Part shown: one piece after another, positions 35,597 through 45,100 of the stretch
Layout: each line of letters opens with the position of its first letter
Numbering within the stretch: the stretch's first letter is position 1
From: UBA1413 sp964552955
Lineage (GTDB): Bacteria > Bacteroidota > Bacteroidia > Bacteroidales > Prolixibacteraceae
Direction: 5' to 3'
Assembly (NCBI GenBank): GCA_964552955.1
Contig: CAZKIU010000006.1
Coordinates: forward strand, 1 to 64,000
DNA length: 64,000 nt
Position numbers and translations under genes: made by a program
Notes under the pieces: generated by a model
The model's database searches: none
What the model saw: only the letters and a program-made list of their open reading frames with translations
Told to the model about the DNA's origin: nothing

Positions 35597-37378
35597 TTAT
35601 CTGATGTTTACCTCAAAGGGCAAACGGGCATAAATCCCCTTCATATTTTTGAGGTGGTGTAACTGCTGGTAGTAGGGATAGGCCTCTCCGAGTTCATTAC
35701 GCAGGATCCAGGCCCGGGCATTGTCGGAACCACTTTTGAACAACTCGGTCAGGGGGTCGGCGAGCTCAGGGAGTTTCACCACCCGGTAGTTCTCCACACC
35801 GGCCATCTCTGCCGCCTTCTTCACGGCCTCATCGAGTCCGCCCAACTCATCGACCAGTCCGATCTGCAGGGCATTCTCGCCACTCCAAACCCTGCCCTGG
35901 CCGATGGAATCCACCGCGGCCACCTCCATCTTACGCCCGTCGGCTACTCTGGAAACGAACAGGGCATACCCCTCTTCGATGTAGTTTTGCATCAGGTTGC
36001 GCTCAAACTCGCTCATCGGCCTGACCAGTGACGGCATATCGGCATGTTCGTTGGTTTTGACCACGTCAGTAGTGATCCCCAGCTTCTCTTCCATGAGCTC
36101 CCCGGCATTGGGAATCAGTCCGAAGATGCCTATCGATCCGGTAATGGTATTGGGGTGGGCCAGGATCTTATCCGCAGCACAGGCAATATAATAACCGCCG
36201 GAAGCCGCCACACTCCCCATGGAAGCCACCACGACCTTCTCCTCAGCAGCCAGCTTGACCTCCCTCCAGATCACTTCAGACTCATAGGCACTCCCTCCGG
36301 GAGAATCGATTCGCAGGACAATCGCTTTGTAGGAGGAATCCTGGCGGACCTTGCGGATCTCACGCGAGAGTTTGTCGCCGTTGATCCCTTCACTTCCCAT
36401 CATGGCATTGCCAATTTCTCCGCTGGCATAAATGACGGCGATTTTATTGCGTGAGAAACTCCCTTTTTTGGCGCTTTTGTGAACGGGTGCCTTCACATAA
36501 TCGCTCACAGACACCAGGGGGATGCCCTTTTTCGGAGCGGTGCCGGTGATGGCCCGCAAGTCGTCGAGCACCTGGTCCTTGTATTTGAGGGTGTCGACCA
36601 TCCCCGCCGTCAGGGCTTCTTCAGCCTTCCTGAAGGTCATCATCTGGTCGGCCAGGGCGTTGAGTTTCTCCACGGGGATCTTACGCTCCCGGGAAATGCC
36701 CGCCAGCATATGGTTCCACATGCTGTTCAGGTAAACCATCCGTTGTTCCCGGTTCTCAGGGCTCATCCCTTCCAGGATATAGGGTTCCACGGCCGACTTG
36801 AATTTGCCGTGCCTGACCACCTGCACCTCCACACCCAGTTTCTCCAGGGCATTCTTGTAAAAAACCAACTCCCCGCCCAATCCGCGGAAGTCGATCTGGC
36901 CGCGGGGATTGAGGACCACCTTATCAGCTGCCGTGGCCAGATAATAGGCCCCCTGGCTGTAAAGATCACTATAGGCATAAATGGGCTTGGATGAACTGTC
37001 GCGGAAAGCCAGCAAGGCATTGCGGATCTCCTCGATAGCCGCCATCCCCGCATTTAACACCGACACATCAAGATAAATACACTTGATGCGGTCATCGTCC
37101 CGGGCCTTATCTATGGCCGACAGTATATCGTCAAGGCCAATCTTGCGCGACTGGCTCATCCCCGGAATATTGAGCTCCGAGAAGGGATCCTTGGGAGCCC
37201 GGTCTACAATCTGATGATCCAGCTTGAGCATCAGCATGGAGTTGTTCTCCACCACGACCGTCTTCTCCACCGAGGAAACCATGGCACCGATAACCCCTGC
37301 CAGGATCAGGAACAGCAGCAGCGTCGTCAGAAGAATACCCGTGACTGTGGCCAGGGTATATTTAAAAAATTCTTTCAT
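35597..37378 (-). CDS. sppA: Signal peptide peptidase SppA, long (67K-type) form
   Basis: 593 aa from ATG 37378; the frame also has an ATG at 37396, but MKEFFKYTLATVTGILLTTLLLF is the usual N-terminal anchor. This is a serine/lysine-dyad protease that degrades cleaved signal peptides on the outer face of the inner membrane. Two S49 domains are present. The N-terminal domain provides the lysine region (YSQGAYYLATAADKVVLNPRG), and the C-terminal one holds the nucleophile in ASMGSVAASGGYYIACAADKI (about residue 390), with RIDSPGGSA before it. It is the long double-domain type, not the short Bacillus form. Confidence 0.92.
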   Translation of the reverse strand: MKEFFKYTLATVTGILLTTLLLFLILAGVIGAMVSSVEKTVVVENNSMLMLKLDHQIVDRAPKDPFSELNIPGMSQSRKIGLDDILSAIDKARDDDRIKCIYLDVSVLNAGMAAIEEIRNALLAFRDSSSKPIYAYSDLYSQGAYYLATAADKVVLNPRGQIDFRGLGGELVFYKNALEKLGVEVQVVRHGKFKSAVEPYILEGMSPENREQRMVYLNSMWNHMLAGISRERKIPVEKLNALADQMMTFRKAEEALTAGMVDTLKYKDQVLDDLRAITGTAPKKGIPLVSVSDYVKAPVHKSAKKGSFSRNKIAVIYASGEIGNAMMGSEGINGDKLSREIRKVRQDSSYKAIVLRIDSPGGSAYESEVIWREVKLAAEEKVVVASMGSVAASGGYYIACAADKILAHPNTITGSIGIFGLIPNAGELMEEKLGITTDVVKTNEHADMPSLVRPMSEFERNLMQNYIEEGYALFVSRVADGRKMEVAAVDSIGQGRVWSGENALQIGLVDELGGLDEAVKKAAEMAGVENYRVVKLPELADPLTELFKSGSDNARAWILRNELGEAYPYYQQLHHLKNMKGIYARLPFEVNIR

Positions 37379-37456
37379 AACCGATGATTTATACAATATT
37401 TATACTTTCGTTTGGCTTATAAGTCTGGCCTGTCAGGATTAAATTACACAAATATA

Positions 37457-37969
37457 ATGGAGGAACATCAACTATTCCTGTGCCTGGGAGGAAACCAGGG
37501 AAATAAATCAGAAATATTCAACACCACCCGGAAGCTGATTGCGGAAAACATTGGAACCCTGCGGAACATTTCGCCGGTATATGCCTCTCCTCCCTGGGGA
37601 TTCAAAGCCCATTCAGCCTTCTGGAACCAGGTTCTGGAAGTCTCTACCTCACTTTCTCCGGAAGAGGTCCTGATCCAAATCCATAAGATAGAAGCCGGCT
37701 TTGGCCGGAAAAGAATAGCGGGGAAGTACCTCTCCCGGAAGATGGACATCGACCTTCTCTTTTACGACTCCCTGGTTATGGAATCTGAGCTCCTCATACT
37801 GCCCCATCCGCTGTTGGCCCTCCGCAGGTTCGTGCTGGTCCCACTGGCCGATATCGCCCCCGACCGGGTCCATCCGGTCACCGGTAAAAGCGTCCACCAA
37901 ATGCTGGCTGAAACCACTGACCCTTCAGTAGTTGCACTAGTTCCACCCCCCAAATCTGCCATTTCATAA
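37457..37969 (+). CDS. folK: 2-amino-4-hydroxy-6-hydroxymethyldihydropteridine pyrophosphokinase
   Basis: Full-length HPPK (170 aa from ATG 37457, MEEHQLFLCLGGNQGN). It transfers pyrophosphate from ATP to 6-hydroxymethyl-dihydropterin in folate synthesis. Signature parts are LGGNQGNK, VYASPPWGF, FGRKR, SRKMDIDLLFYDSL (metal-binding Asp pair) and LPHPLLALRRFVLVPLADIAP, so all substrate and ATP regions are present. It is divergent from sppA, about 80 bp apart. A second, shorter FolK-like protein is encoded at 50365. Confidence 0.93.
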   Translation: MEEHQLFLCLGGNQGNKSEIFNTTRKLIAENIGTLRNISPVYASPPWGFKAHSAFWNQVLEVSTSLSPEEVLIQIHKIEAGFGRKRIAGKYLSRKMDIDLLFYDSLVMESELLILPHPLLALRRFVLVPLADIAPDRVHPVTGKSVHQMLAETTDPSVVALVPPPKSAIS

Positions 37970-38062
37970 AAAAGGTGGTTTTTACATCTGTCAGCCGCCG
38001 TTAAGCCAATCCTGGTAAGGTTTTTGTTACAATGGAGCTGAAAACCAACTAAAGAATGTGCT

Positions 38063-39097
38063 ATGAATTCAAAGATCGGAACCTTAGTGATATTGCTATT
38101 GCTATCTTTCACCTCCTGCAAGAAGAGTGACCGGCAGATATTACATCAGAATGTGACCGGGAAAGCCGGGGAAATGATCGTAGTGATGTCAAAGGTGGCC
38201 TGGGATGACGTTCCGGGAAATGTAGTCAGGAAAACGCTGGCGCAGCCTCAGCTGGCCCTGCCCCAGGAAGAACCCCTTTTTGACCTTGTTTCCATTCCCC
38301 ATGAAGCCTTCAAGGATATCTTCCTAAAAACGCGCAATATCCTGCAAACCAAGATCTCACCGATCGTTGAAAATCCAGGGGTGACTTTTACCGATGATGT
38401 ATGGGCCTACCCCCAGGCGACCGTCCAGATCAACGCCCGCAACAACGAGGAATTCGAGAAGATCTTCACAGATAACTCTGATAAGATCGCGGCCTATTTC
38501 CTGAAGGCAGAACGTGACCGCCTGGCGCAAAACTATCGCAAACTGTATGACAAGGCCGTTTACAACAACCTTCGGGAAAAATACAACCTGATGCTGACGG
38601 TTCCTGCTGGCTTCAAGGTGACGACCCAAGCCAAAGACTTCTCCTGGGTCCGGTTCGAAACCCCGGAGATCTCCCAGGGGCTTCTGGTTTATACCTTTCC
38701 CTACCAATCCGACAGCACCTTTACCCTCGATTACCTGCTCAACAAACGCGACAGTATCTTAAAGGCCAATGTGCCTGGGCCGACAAAGGGGAGCTTCATG
38801 ACCACCGAAAGGGTGGCCCCGCAGGTCTTCAATATCACGCGCCACAACGGCAACTATGCCGCTGATATCCGCGGGTTGTGGCGGGTCCAGAATGACTTCA
38901 TGGGCGGCCCCTTTATCCTGCTGGCCGAACTCGACATCCACCGACAGAGAGTCGTCGTCATCGACGGGTACGTTTACGCTCCCAGCAAGGACAAACGCAA
39001 TCTAACCCGCCAGGTGGAAGCCATCATCTACTCCCTGAAGTTCAAAGACCAGGAGAAAAATGACAAAATCAACAGCCAGATCAACATGGGCAACTAA
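38063..39097 (+). CDS. DUF4837-family lipoprotein
   Basis: 344-residue predicted lipoprotein (lipobox LSFTSC, Cys at residue 19). The pattern VTGKAGEMIVVMSKVAWDD at the start of the mature protein and the later RGLWRVQNDFMGGPFI segment are typical of the Bacteroidota DUF4837 family, whose function is not known. It lies 93 bp after folK, with no clear promoter in between, and is followed by a 240-bp gap holding a separate transcript-like element. The C-terminal SLKFKDQEK is the usual ending. Confidence 0.85.
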   Translation: MNSKIGTLVILLLLSFTSCKKSDRQILHQNVTGKAGEMIVVMSKVAWDDVPGNVVRKTLAQPQLALPQEEPLFDLVSIPHEAFKDIFLKTRNILQTKISPIVENPGVTFTDDVWAYPQATVQINARNNEEFEKIFTDNSDKIAAYFLKAERDRLAQNYRKLYDKAVYNNLREKYNLMLTVPAGFKVTTQAKDFSWVRFETPEISQGLLVYTFPYQSDSTFTLDYLLNKRDSILKANVPGPTKGSFMTTERVAPQVFNITRHNGNYAADIRGLWRVQNDFMGGPFILLAELDIHRQRVVVIDGYVYAPSKDKRNLTRQVEAIIYSLKFKDQEKNDKINSQINMGN

Positions 39098-39207
39098 TAG
39101 CCCCGGTGCTCAACCTCCAAGGAATCAATCTGTAAAAGGAGACCGTTGGACTGCATTAAAAAAAAAAGAAAATAATCTTAAGTACGACATATTTGATGTA
39201 AAAAATC

Positions 39208-39302
39208 TATATTTGTAATACTTCAAGTCAGATATAGATCTGACAATTGTGTGTTTGGGGGTTAACATTTGAAAAGGGGAGCTGTTGAGCTCTCCTTTTT
39301 TT
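39208..39302 (+). ncRNA. Candidate small RNA or terminated leader upstream of the YD-repeat gene
   Basis: A -7 element TATATTTG (39208-39215) is followed by a hairpin GTCAGAT-ATAG-ATCTGAC (39227-39244), a G-rich single-stranded stretch, and a 12-bp terminator stem (39272-39283 with 39288-39299) running into T8. The transcript would be about 80 nt and stops 33 bp before the next start codon. It could be a free sRNA or an attenuating leader. No -33 box is clear. I do not match it to a known RNA family. Confidence 0.45.
39272..39302 (+). terminator. Intrinsic terminator before the YD-repeat gene
   Basis: AAAAGGGGAGCT-GTTG-AGCTCTCCTTTT (one G-T pair) is followed by Ts. It may end the candidate small RNA or the DUF4837 message. 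Confidence 0.75.
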
Positions 39303-39334
39303 AATTACTTTTGGCTTTTCCATCGCAAAAGAGT

Positions 39335-40243
39335 ATGCCTAATAAGAAAAAAACAGTGGTTTTCAGGACCAACCTGGTGAATGTGGGGATCGGGCAGGGC
39401 CAGATGGTCATGCCCCCCTATCTCTATAGTACGGCGGAGTTCGACCGGCAGGGAAGGACGGTTTCCCAGAGCAACTACTCCCAGGATGGCGTTCTGCAGG
39501 AGAAGCTCGTCAGGGAGTATGACCAGGCCGGTCAGGTGGTCAAGGAATTTTATTTCACAGAAGAAGGGGCCCCTTCCGAAGTCATCACCTTCAACAGAGA
39601 CGAACAGGGAAGGATGCTCAGCGAGATAAAGACTTACCTCGACGGATCACAGGACACGACCACCTATCATTATGATCAGGAGGGCAGAGTGACCGAAAAA
39701 GTAACCGTTGATGATGAAGGCGATACCGATCAAACCGAAAAATTCACATGGAAGGAGAAGCTGTTGATCCGGCATGAAGTTAAAGACCAGGAGGGCCAGG
39801 TCACCGGGTTGGACGAATTCAGCTACAATGAGCGGGGACTGGTTTCCGAACACCGGCACGTAAGCGAAGAGACCGGTGAACATTTCAAGATGGTCACCCG
39901 CTATGACAAGGAAGGCAGAAAATCATCGGAAGCCCTCTACGACGAAGACGGTGATTTACAGACGATGACCCGCTTTGAGTACAACGAACAGGGAATCCTG
40001 ATCTCTACTTCACTGGAATCGGCCAGTAAAAAAAACACCACCACTTACACGTATGATGAAAGGGGAAATCTGCTGGGACAGGAGGAGGTGAATGAAGAAG
40101 GCCATCAGGTGGTATGGGTGGAACACAGTTATGATGAAGGAGGCAACCTTACAGAGACCGTAGTCTTCATCAACGGCCGGAATGTCTCTCAGAGCCAGCA
40201 CTACGAGTTACGGTATGAATATGAATGGTTTAACGAAGCCTGA
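39335..40243 (+). CDS. YD/RHS-like repeat protein without a signal peptide
   Basis: 302 aa from ATG 39335 (MPNKKKTVVFRTN). After a short head, the whole protein is made of about 20-residue beta-hairpin units of the YD (RHS) kind: EYDQAGQVVKEFYF, FNRDEQGRMLSEIKTY, YHYDQEGRVTEKVTV, FSYNERGLVSEHRHV, TRYDKEGRKSSEALY, TYTYDERGNLLGQEEV and HSYDEGGNLTETVVF. There is no signal peptide, lipobox, membrane segment or C-terminal toxin domain, so it is predicted cytoplasmic and is not a secreted RHS toxin. It starts 33 bp after a strong terminator and ends 8 bp before fucU. The function is unknown. Confidence 0.8.
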   Translation: MPNKKKTVVFRTNLVNVGIGQGQMVMPPYLYSTAEFDRQGRTVSQSNYSQDGVLQEKLVREYDQAGQVVKEFYFTEEGAPSEVITFNRDEQGRMLSEIKTYLDGSQDTTTYHYDQEGRVTEKVTVDDEGDTDQTEKFTWKEKLLIRHEVKDQEGQVTGLDEFSYNERGLVSEHRHVSEETGEHFKMVTRYDKEGRKSSEALYDEDGDLQTMTRFEYNEQGILISTSLESASKKNTTTYTYDERGNLLGQEEVNEEGHQVVWVEHSYDEGGNLTETVVFINGRNVSQSQHYELRYEYEWFNEA

Positions 40244-40251
40244 CAGAAAAT

Positions 40252-40683
40252 ATGCTTAAAGGAATCTCTCCGCTCATCGCTCCGGCATTGCTGGAGGTGT
40301 TGGCCCGCATGGGGCATGGCGACGAAATCGTACTGGCCGATGCCCACTTCCCCGGAGAATCTTTCAACCAGAGGGTCCTGCGTGCCGACGGAATACGCAT
40401 CGCTCCTCTCCTGGAAGCGATCCTCCCCCTCTTCGAAATTGACTCCTACGTCGACGACCCCCTGGTGATGATGGCCCCCGTGGAGGGAGACCAACCCGAT
40501 CCCAACGTGGAAGCCTCCTACCTGGAAGCCATAAGAAAAGAGTACCCCCTGACCACTGCCATCACCAAAACCGACCGCTTCAGCTTCTACGAGAGAACCC
40601 GTTCCGCCTTTGCCGTGGTCATGACCGGCGAAACAGCCAAATACGGTAACATCATCCTTAAAAAAGGCGTCACTCCGGTTTAA
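40252..40683 (+). CDS. fucU: L-fucose mutarotase / RbsD-FucU family protein
   Basis: 143-residue cytoplasmic mutarotase that interconverts alpha- and beta-anomers of a free sugar, usually L-fucose for FucU. MLKGISPLIAPALLEVLARMGHGDEIVLADAHFP holds the conserved histidine and aspartate of the family. The IDLF-like and YERTRSAFAVVMTGE motifs in the second half also match FucU over RbsD. It begins 8 bp after the YD-repeat gene, so they are likely translated together. A second mutarotase, galM-like, follows 64 bp later. Confidence 0.87.
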   Translation: MLKGISPLIAPALLEVLARMGHGDEIVLADAHFPGESFNQRVLRADGIRIAPLLEAILPLFEIDSYVDDPLVMMAPVEGDQPDPNVEASYLEAIRKEYPLTTAITKTDRFSFYERTRSAFAVVMTGETAKYGNIILKKGVTPV

Positions 40684-40747
40684 TCCTCCTGTCCGAAAAT
40701 TCTACGCATATCTGTACATAAACAATTACAACCTAATTACTCACCAG

Positions 40748-41884
40748 ATGAAGACACAACATTACCTCATTATGCTGCTTTTTGCAGCCGGATGTTCCAA
40801 AGCTCCGGAACAGCTCCCGTTGGTCGATCCCGCCACTTTCGGGGGAGAACTCGACGGTAAGAAAGTGGAACTGTTTACCCTGAAAAACGAATCGGGGATG
40901 ACCGTTCAGATCACCAACTACGGAGGAAGAGTGGTAGACCTGTGGGTTCCCGACAAAGAAGGAAAGATGGAGGATGTAGTCCTGGGTTATTCCACCCTTG
41001 ACGGCTATCTGAAGTCAAATGAGATTTATTTCGGCACCCTGGTGGGTCGGTATGGGAACCGGATCGGTCAGGCCCGGTTTAGCCTGGGCGATTCGGTCTA
41101 TACCCTGGCGGCCAACAACGGGGCGAACCACCTGCACGGCGGGGTCAAAGGTTTTAACAATGTCGTTTGGGATGCCGTCCAGAACGATGAAAGCACCCTG
41201 CTGCTCAGTTACCTCTCTCCTGACGGGGAGGAAGGCTACCCCGGGAACCTCCAGGTCAATGTCACCTATGAAGTGACCCCCGACAACGAACTCAAGATCG
41301 AGTACCGGGCAACGACCGACAAGCCCACACCGGTCAATCTGACCCACCACTCCTTTTTCAACCTGAAAGGGGCCGGCAACGGTGATGTCAACGACCATCT
41401 GATGATGATCAATGCGCCGTATTTTACGCCGGTCGACAGCGGTCTGATCCCCACAGGCGAGATCGCCCCCGTTGACGGCACCCCCTTTGATTTCAGGCAG
41501 CCTACCGCCATCGGAGCGCGCCTGGAGGAGGATCATCAGCAGCTTAAATTCGGAATGGGATACGACCACAACTGGGTGCTGGCCGCTGCCGACAGCGGAC
41601 TCACCCTGGCCGCCAGAGTCGTGGAACCTGCCTCCGGAAGAACCATGGAGGTCTATACCAATGAACCCGCGATCCAGTTCTACGGGGGCAACTTCCTCCA
41701 GGGCAAGGATACCGGTAAGAATGGGAAGGCCTATCCATTCCGGGGGGCCTTATGCCTTGAGACCCAGCACTTCCCCGACTCCCCCAACCAGCCGCAATTC
41801 CCCTCCACCATCCTGGAACCCGGGAAAGAATACTACTCAGTATGTATATACAAATTCGGCGTTGAAGAGAGTCAGGCCCAATAA
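40748..41884 (+). CDS. galM: Aldose 1-epimerase (galactose mutarotase), predicted lipoprotein
   Basis: 378-residue GalM-type enzyme that equilibrates sugar anomers. The N-terminus MKTQHYLIMLLFAAGC has a lipobox (Cys16), so this copy is exported and lipidated, which is common in Bacteroidota. Family motifs: VQITNYGGRVVDLWVP, YFGTLVGRYGNRIGQARF, NGANHLHGG (catalytic His), PVNLTHHSFFNLKG (second His), DHNWVL, and the catalytic Glu in ALCLETQHFPDSPNQP. A terminator lies about 100 bp after its stop. It would act on sugars released outside the inner membrane. Confidence 0.93.
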   Translation: MKTQHYLIMLLFAAGCSKAPEQLPLVDPATFGGELDGKKVELFTLKNESGMTVQITNYGGRVVDLWVPDKEGKMEDVVLGYSTLDGYLKSNEIYFGTLVGRYGNRIGQARFSLGDSVYTLAANNGANHLHGGVKGFNNVVWDAVQNDESTLLLSYLSPDGEEGYPGNLQVNVTYEVTPDNELKIEYRATTDKPTPVNLTHHSFFNLKGAGNGDVNDHLMMINAPYFTPVDSGLIPTGEIAPVDGTPFDFRQPTAIGARLEEDHQQLKFGMGYDHNWVLAAADSGLTLAARVVEPASGRTMEVYTNEPAIQFYGGNFLQGKDTGKNGKAYPFRGALCLETQHFPDSPNQPQFPSTILEPGKEYYSVCIYKFGVEESQAQ

Positions 41885-41982
41885 GCCTGGTCGGGATTTA
41901 TCATAACCATCTCTTCCCTCCGGGTATCCGCCCCGGCAGTTCATAAAAGGCACCGGCGGTTTAAAGAAGCCCCGGCTGGAGC

Positions 41983-42020
41983 AAAGAGGCTGTCCTGAAT
42001 TTCGGACAGCCTCTTTTGTT
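41983..42020 (+). terminator. Intrinsic terminator after galM
   Basis: AAAGAGGCTGTCC (41983-41995) pairs perfectly with GGACAGCCTCTTT (42004-42016) around an 8-nt loop and is followed by TGTTTT. It ends the fucU-galM message. Confidence 0.82.
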
Positions 42021-42084
42021 TTCGCCCAGCCCCTCAACATGTTGAATAACCCATCAGCTTAAAGGGTGTTTAAGAATAAAAGGC

Positions 42085-42092
42085 TATATTTG
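42085..42092 (+). promoter_or_regulatory. -7 element TATATTTG before ileS
   Basis: An exact TAnnTTTG match lies 36 bp before the ileS ATG and downstream of the galM terminator. No TTTG at the usual -33 distance. Confidence 0.5.
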
Positions 42093-42127
42093 TGCATTTT
42101 TCAAAAAGCAGGTAAAATCAGAGTCTG

Positions 42128-45100
42128 ATGACATTGAAATTTCAGGAATATAAACAGTTAGACCTTTCACAGATCAACAAGGAGGTACGCCGCCGCTGGG
42201 AGGAGGACGACACCTTTCACAAAAGTATAACGACCCGTGAGGGGCATTCCTCTTTTGTCTTTTATGAGGGGCCGCCGTCGGCCAATGGGATGCCGGGGAT
42301 TCACCACGTGATGGCCAGGGCGATCAAGGATATTTTCTGCCGTTACAAAACCATGAAGGGCTTCAGGGTGTACCGGAAGGCAGGATGGGATACCCACGGG
42401 CTCCCCATCGAGCTGAGTGTGGAGAAGACCTTGAACATTACCAAGGAAGACATTGGCAAAACCATCTCCGTGGAAGACTACAACAAAGCCTGCAGGACCG
42501 AGGTAATGCGCTACACCCGTGAATGGGAGGAGCTCACCCGCCGCATGGGCTACTGGGTCAACATGGATGATCCCTACATCACCTACGATAGCCGCTATAT
42601 TGAAACCTTGTGGCACCTGCTCAGGCAGATCTACGACAAAGGCCTGCTCTACAAGGGATATACCATCCAGCCCTTCTCACCTGCTGCAGGCACCGGCCTC
42701 AGTTCCCACGAGCTGAACCAACCGGGATGTTACCGCGATGTCAAGGACACCTCGGCCGTCGCCCAATTCAAGGTCATCCGCAACGCAACGTCGGAATTTC
42801 TCTTCCGGGAGTGTGAAACCCCGGTCTATATCATGGCCTGGACCACCACACCATGGACCCTCCCCTCCAATACGGCCCTCTGTGTAGGCCCCTCCATTAC
42901 CTATGTCAGGGTACGTACCTTCAACCCCTACTCGGGAGAAGCAGTCACCCTGGTGCTCGCCAAAGAACTGGTGGGATCCTTCTTTGATCCTGCCGCAGCA
43001 GAAATGGCCCCGGAAGCATTTACCCACGGAAATAAAAAGATCCCCTGGAAAATCATGGGAGAATATACCGGGAAGGAACTTGAAGGCATTCGCTACGAGC
43101 AGCTTATTGATTGGGTGAAGCCCCAGGGAGAGGCCTTCAGGGTCATCACCGGCGATTTTGTCACCACCGCAGACGGAACCGGCATCGTTCATATCGCTCC
43201 CACCTTCGGGGCCGACGACGACCGCGTGGGCCGCCAGCATGGAATCTCTCCCCTCTATGTCACCGACCAGGAGGGGAAGACCCAACCCCTGGTCGACCGC
43301 AAAGGCCGCTTTTTCCCCATCGAAAACCTGGATCCCACCTTTGTGGCGCACAATGTGAATGTTGAACACTATGCCCCCTTTGCCGGGCGGTATGTTAAAA
43401 ATGAATACGACCAGGAGGCCACCCCCGACACACCCACCATCGACGTCGACATCGCGGTGATGCTGAAACAGGAGAACAAGGTCTTCCGCATTGAAAAGTA
43501 TGTCCACAGCTATCCCCATTGCTGGCGTACCGATAAACCGGTCCTTTATTACCCGCTCGATGCCTGGTTCATCAAGACCACGGCCGTCAGGGAAAAGATG
43601 ATGGAGCTCAACGAAACCATCAACTGGAAGCCCCGGTCAACGGGGACCGGCCGTTTCGGCAACTGGCTGGAAAACCTGGTTGACTGGAACCTGAGCCGTT
43701 CCCGGTTCTGGGGTACCCCCCTGCCCATCTGGCGCACCGAAGACGGCAGTGAAGAGAGATGCATCGGCTCAACCGCCGAACTCATGGAGGAGATCCAACG
43801 CTCCATCGCTGCCGGGGTTATGGAGAAAAATCCCTGGGCGGAGTTCCAGCCCGGAGTATACACCGAGGAGAACTACCTCAAGATAGACCTCCACAAACCT
43901 TATGTCGATGAGGTAGTCCTGGTCTCTCCCTCCGGAAAGAAGATGTTCAGGGAACCTGATCTCATCGATGTATGGTTTGATTCGGGCGCCATGCCTTATG
44001 CCCAATGGCACTACCCCTTCGAAAGAATGATCCCTGGCACAGGGGAGAACCTCCCCGAAGGAGTGAAACCCCTCCCCTTCCCCGCCGATTTCATTGCTGA
44101 AGGGGTCGACCAAACCCGTGGCTGGTTCTTTACCCTCCATGCCATCGCCACCATGATCAGCGGTTCAGTGGCCTTCCGGAATATCATCTCCAACGGTCTG
44201 GTCCTCGACAAGAATGGCAATAAGATGTCGAAACGGCTCGGTAATGCCGTCGATCCCTTTGATACCATCGAGGAATATGGCTCCGATCCCCTGAGGTGGT
44301 ATATGATCACCAATGCCCAGCCCTGGGATAATCTCAAATTCGACATCGCCGGGGTCGATGAAGTCCGCCGCAAGTTCTTTGGTACCCTGTACAACACCTA
44401 CAGTTTTTTCGCCCTGTACGCCAATGTTGACGGCTTCAGGTATGCCGAAGAGGAGGTACCCGTGGAAGAAAGACCCGAACTCGACCGGTGGATCATCTCG
44501 CTGCTCAACACCCTGGTGGCGGAGGTGGCCGACAGTTACGAAAACTACGAACCCACACGCGCCGGCAGGGCCATTGCCGACTTCGTCACTGAAAACCTGA
44601 GCAACTGGTTTGTGCGCCTCAGCCGCAAACGCTTTTGGGGAGGCCATTACAACCGGGAAAAGATTTCAGCCTACCAGACCCTCTATACCTGCCTCACTAC
44701 CGTGGCCCGGCTGATGGCCCCGATAGCCCCCTTCTATGCCGACCTCCTTTACACCGACCTGAATGGCCTCACCGGAAAAGAACCCCGGCAGAGCGTCCAC
44801 CTCGCCGACTTCCCCAAGGAGAATCCCCGGTGGATCGACCGGGAACTGGAGGAGAAAATGAATATCGCCCAGAAAGCCTCCTCCATGGTCCTGGCCCTGC
44901 GCCGCAAAGAGAAAATAAAGGTCAGACAGCCTCTGGCGAAAATCATGGTCCCCGTCCTGAACGACCATTTCCGGATGCAGTTCGAGGCCGTGAAGAATAT
45001 TATCCTTACCGAAGTCAACGTCAGGGAGGTGGAATTCCTCAGTGACTCATCAGACATCATCAGCAAAAAGATCAAACCCAATTTCAAGGTCCTCGGTCCC

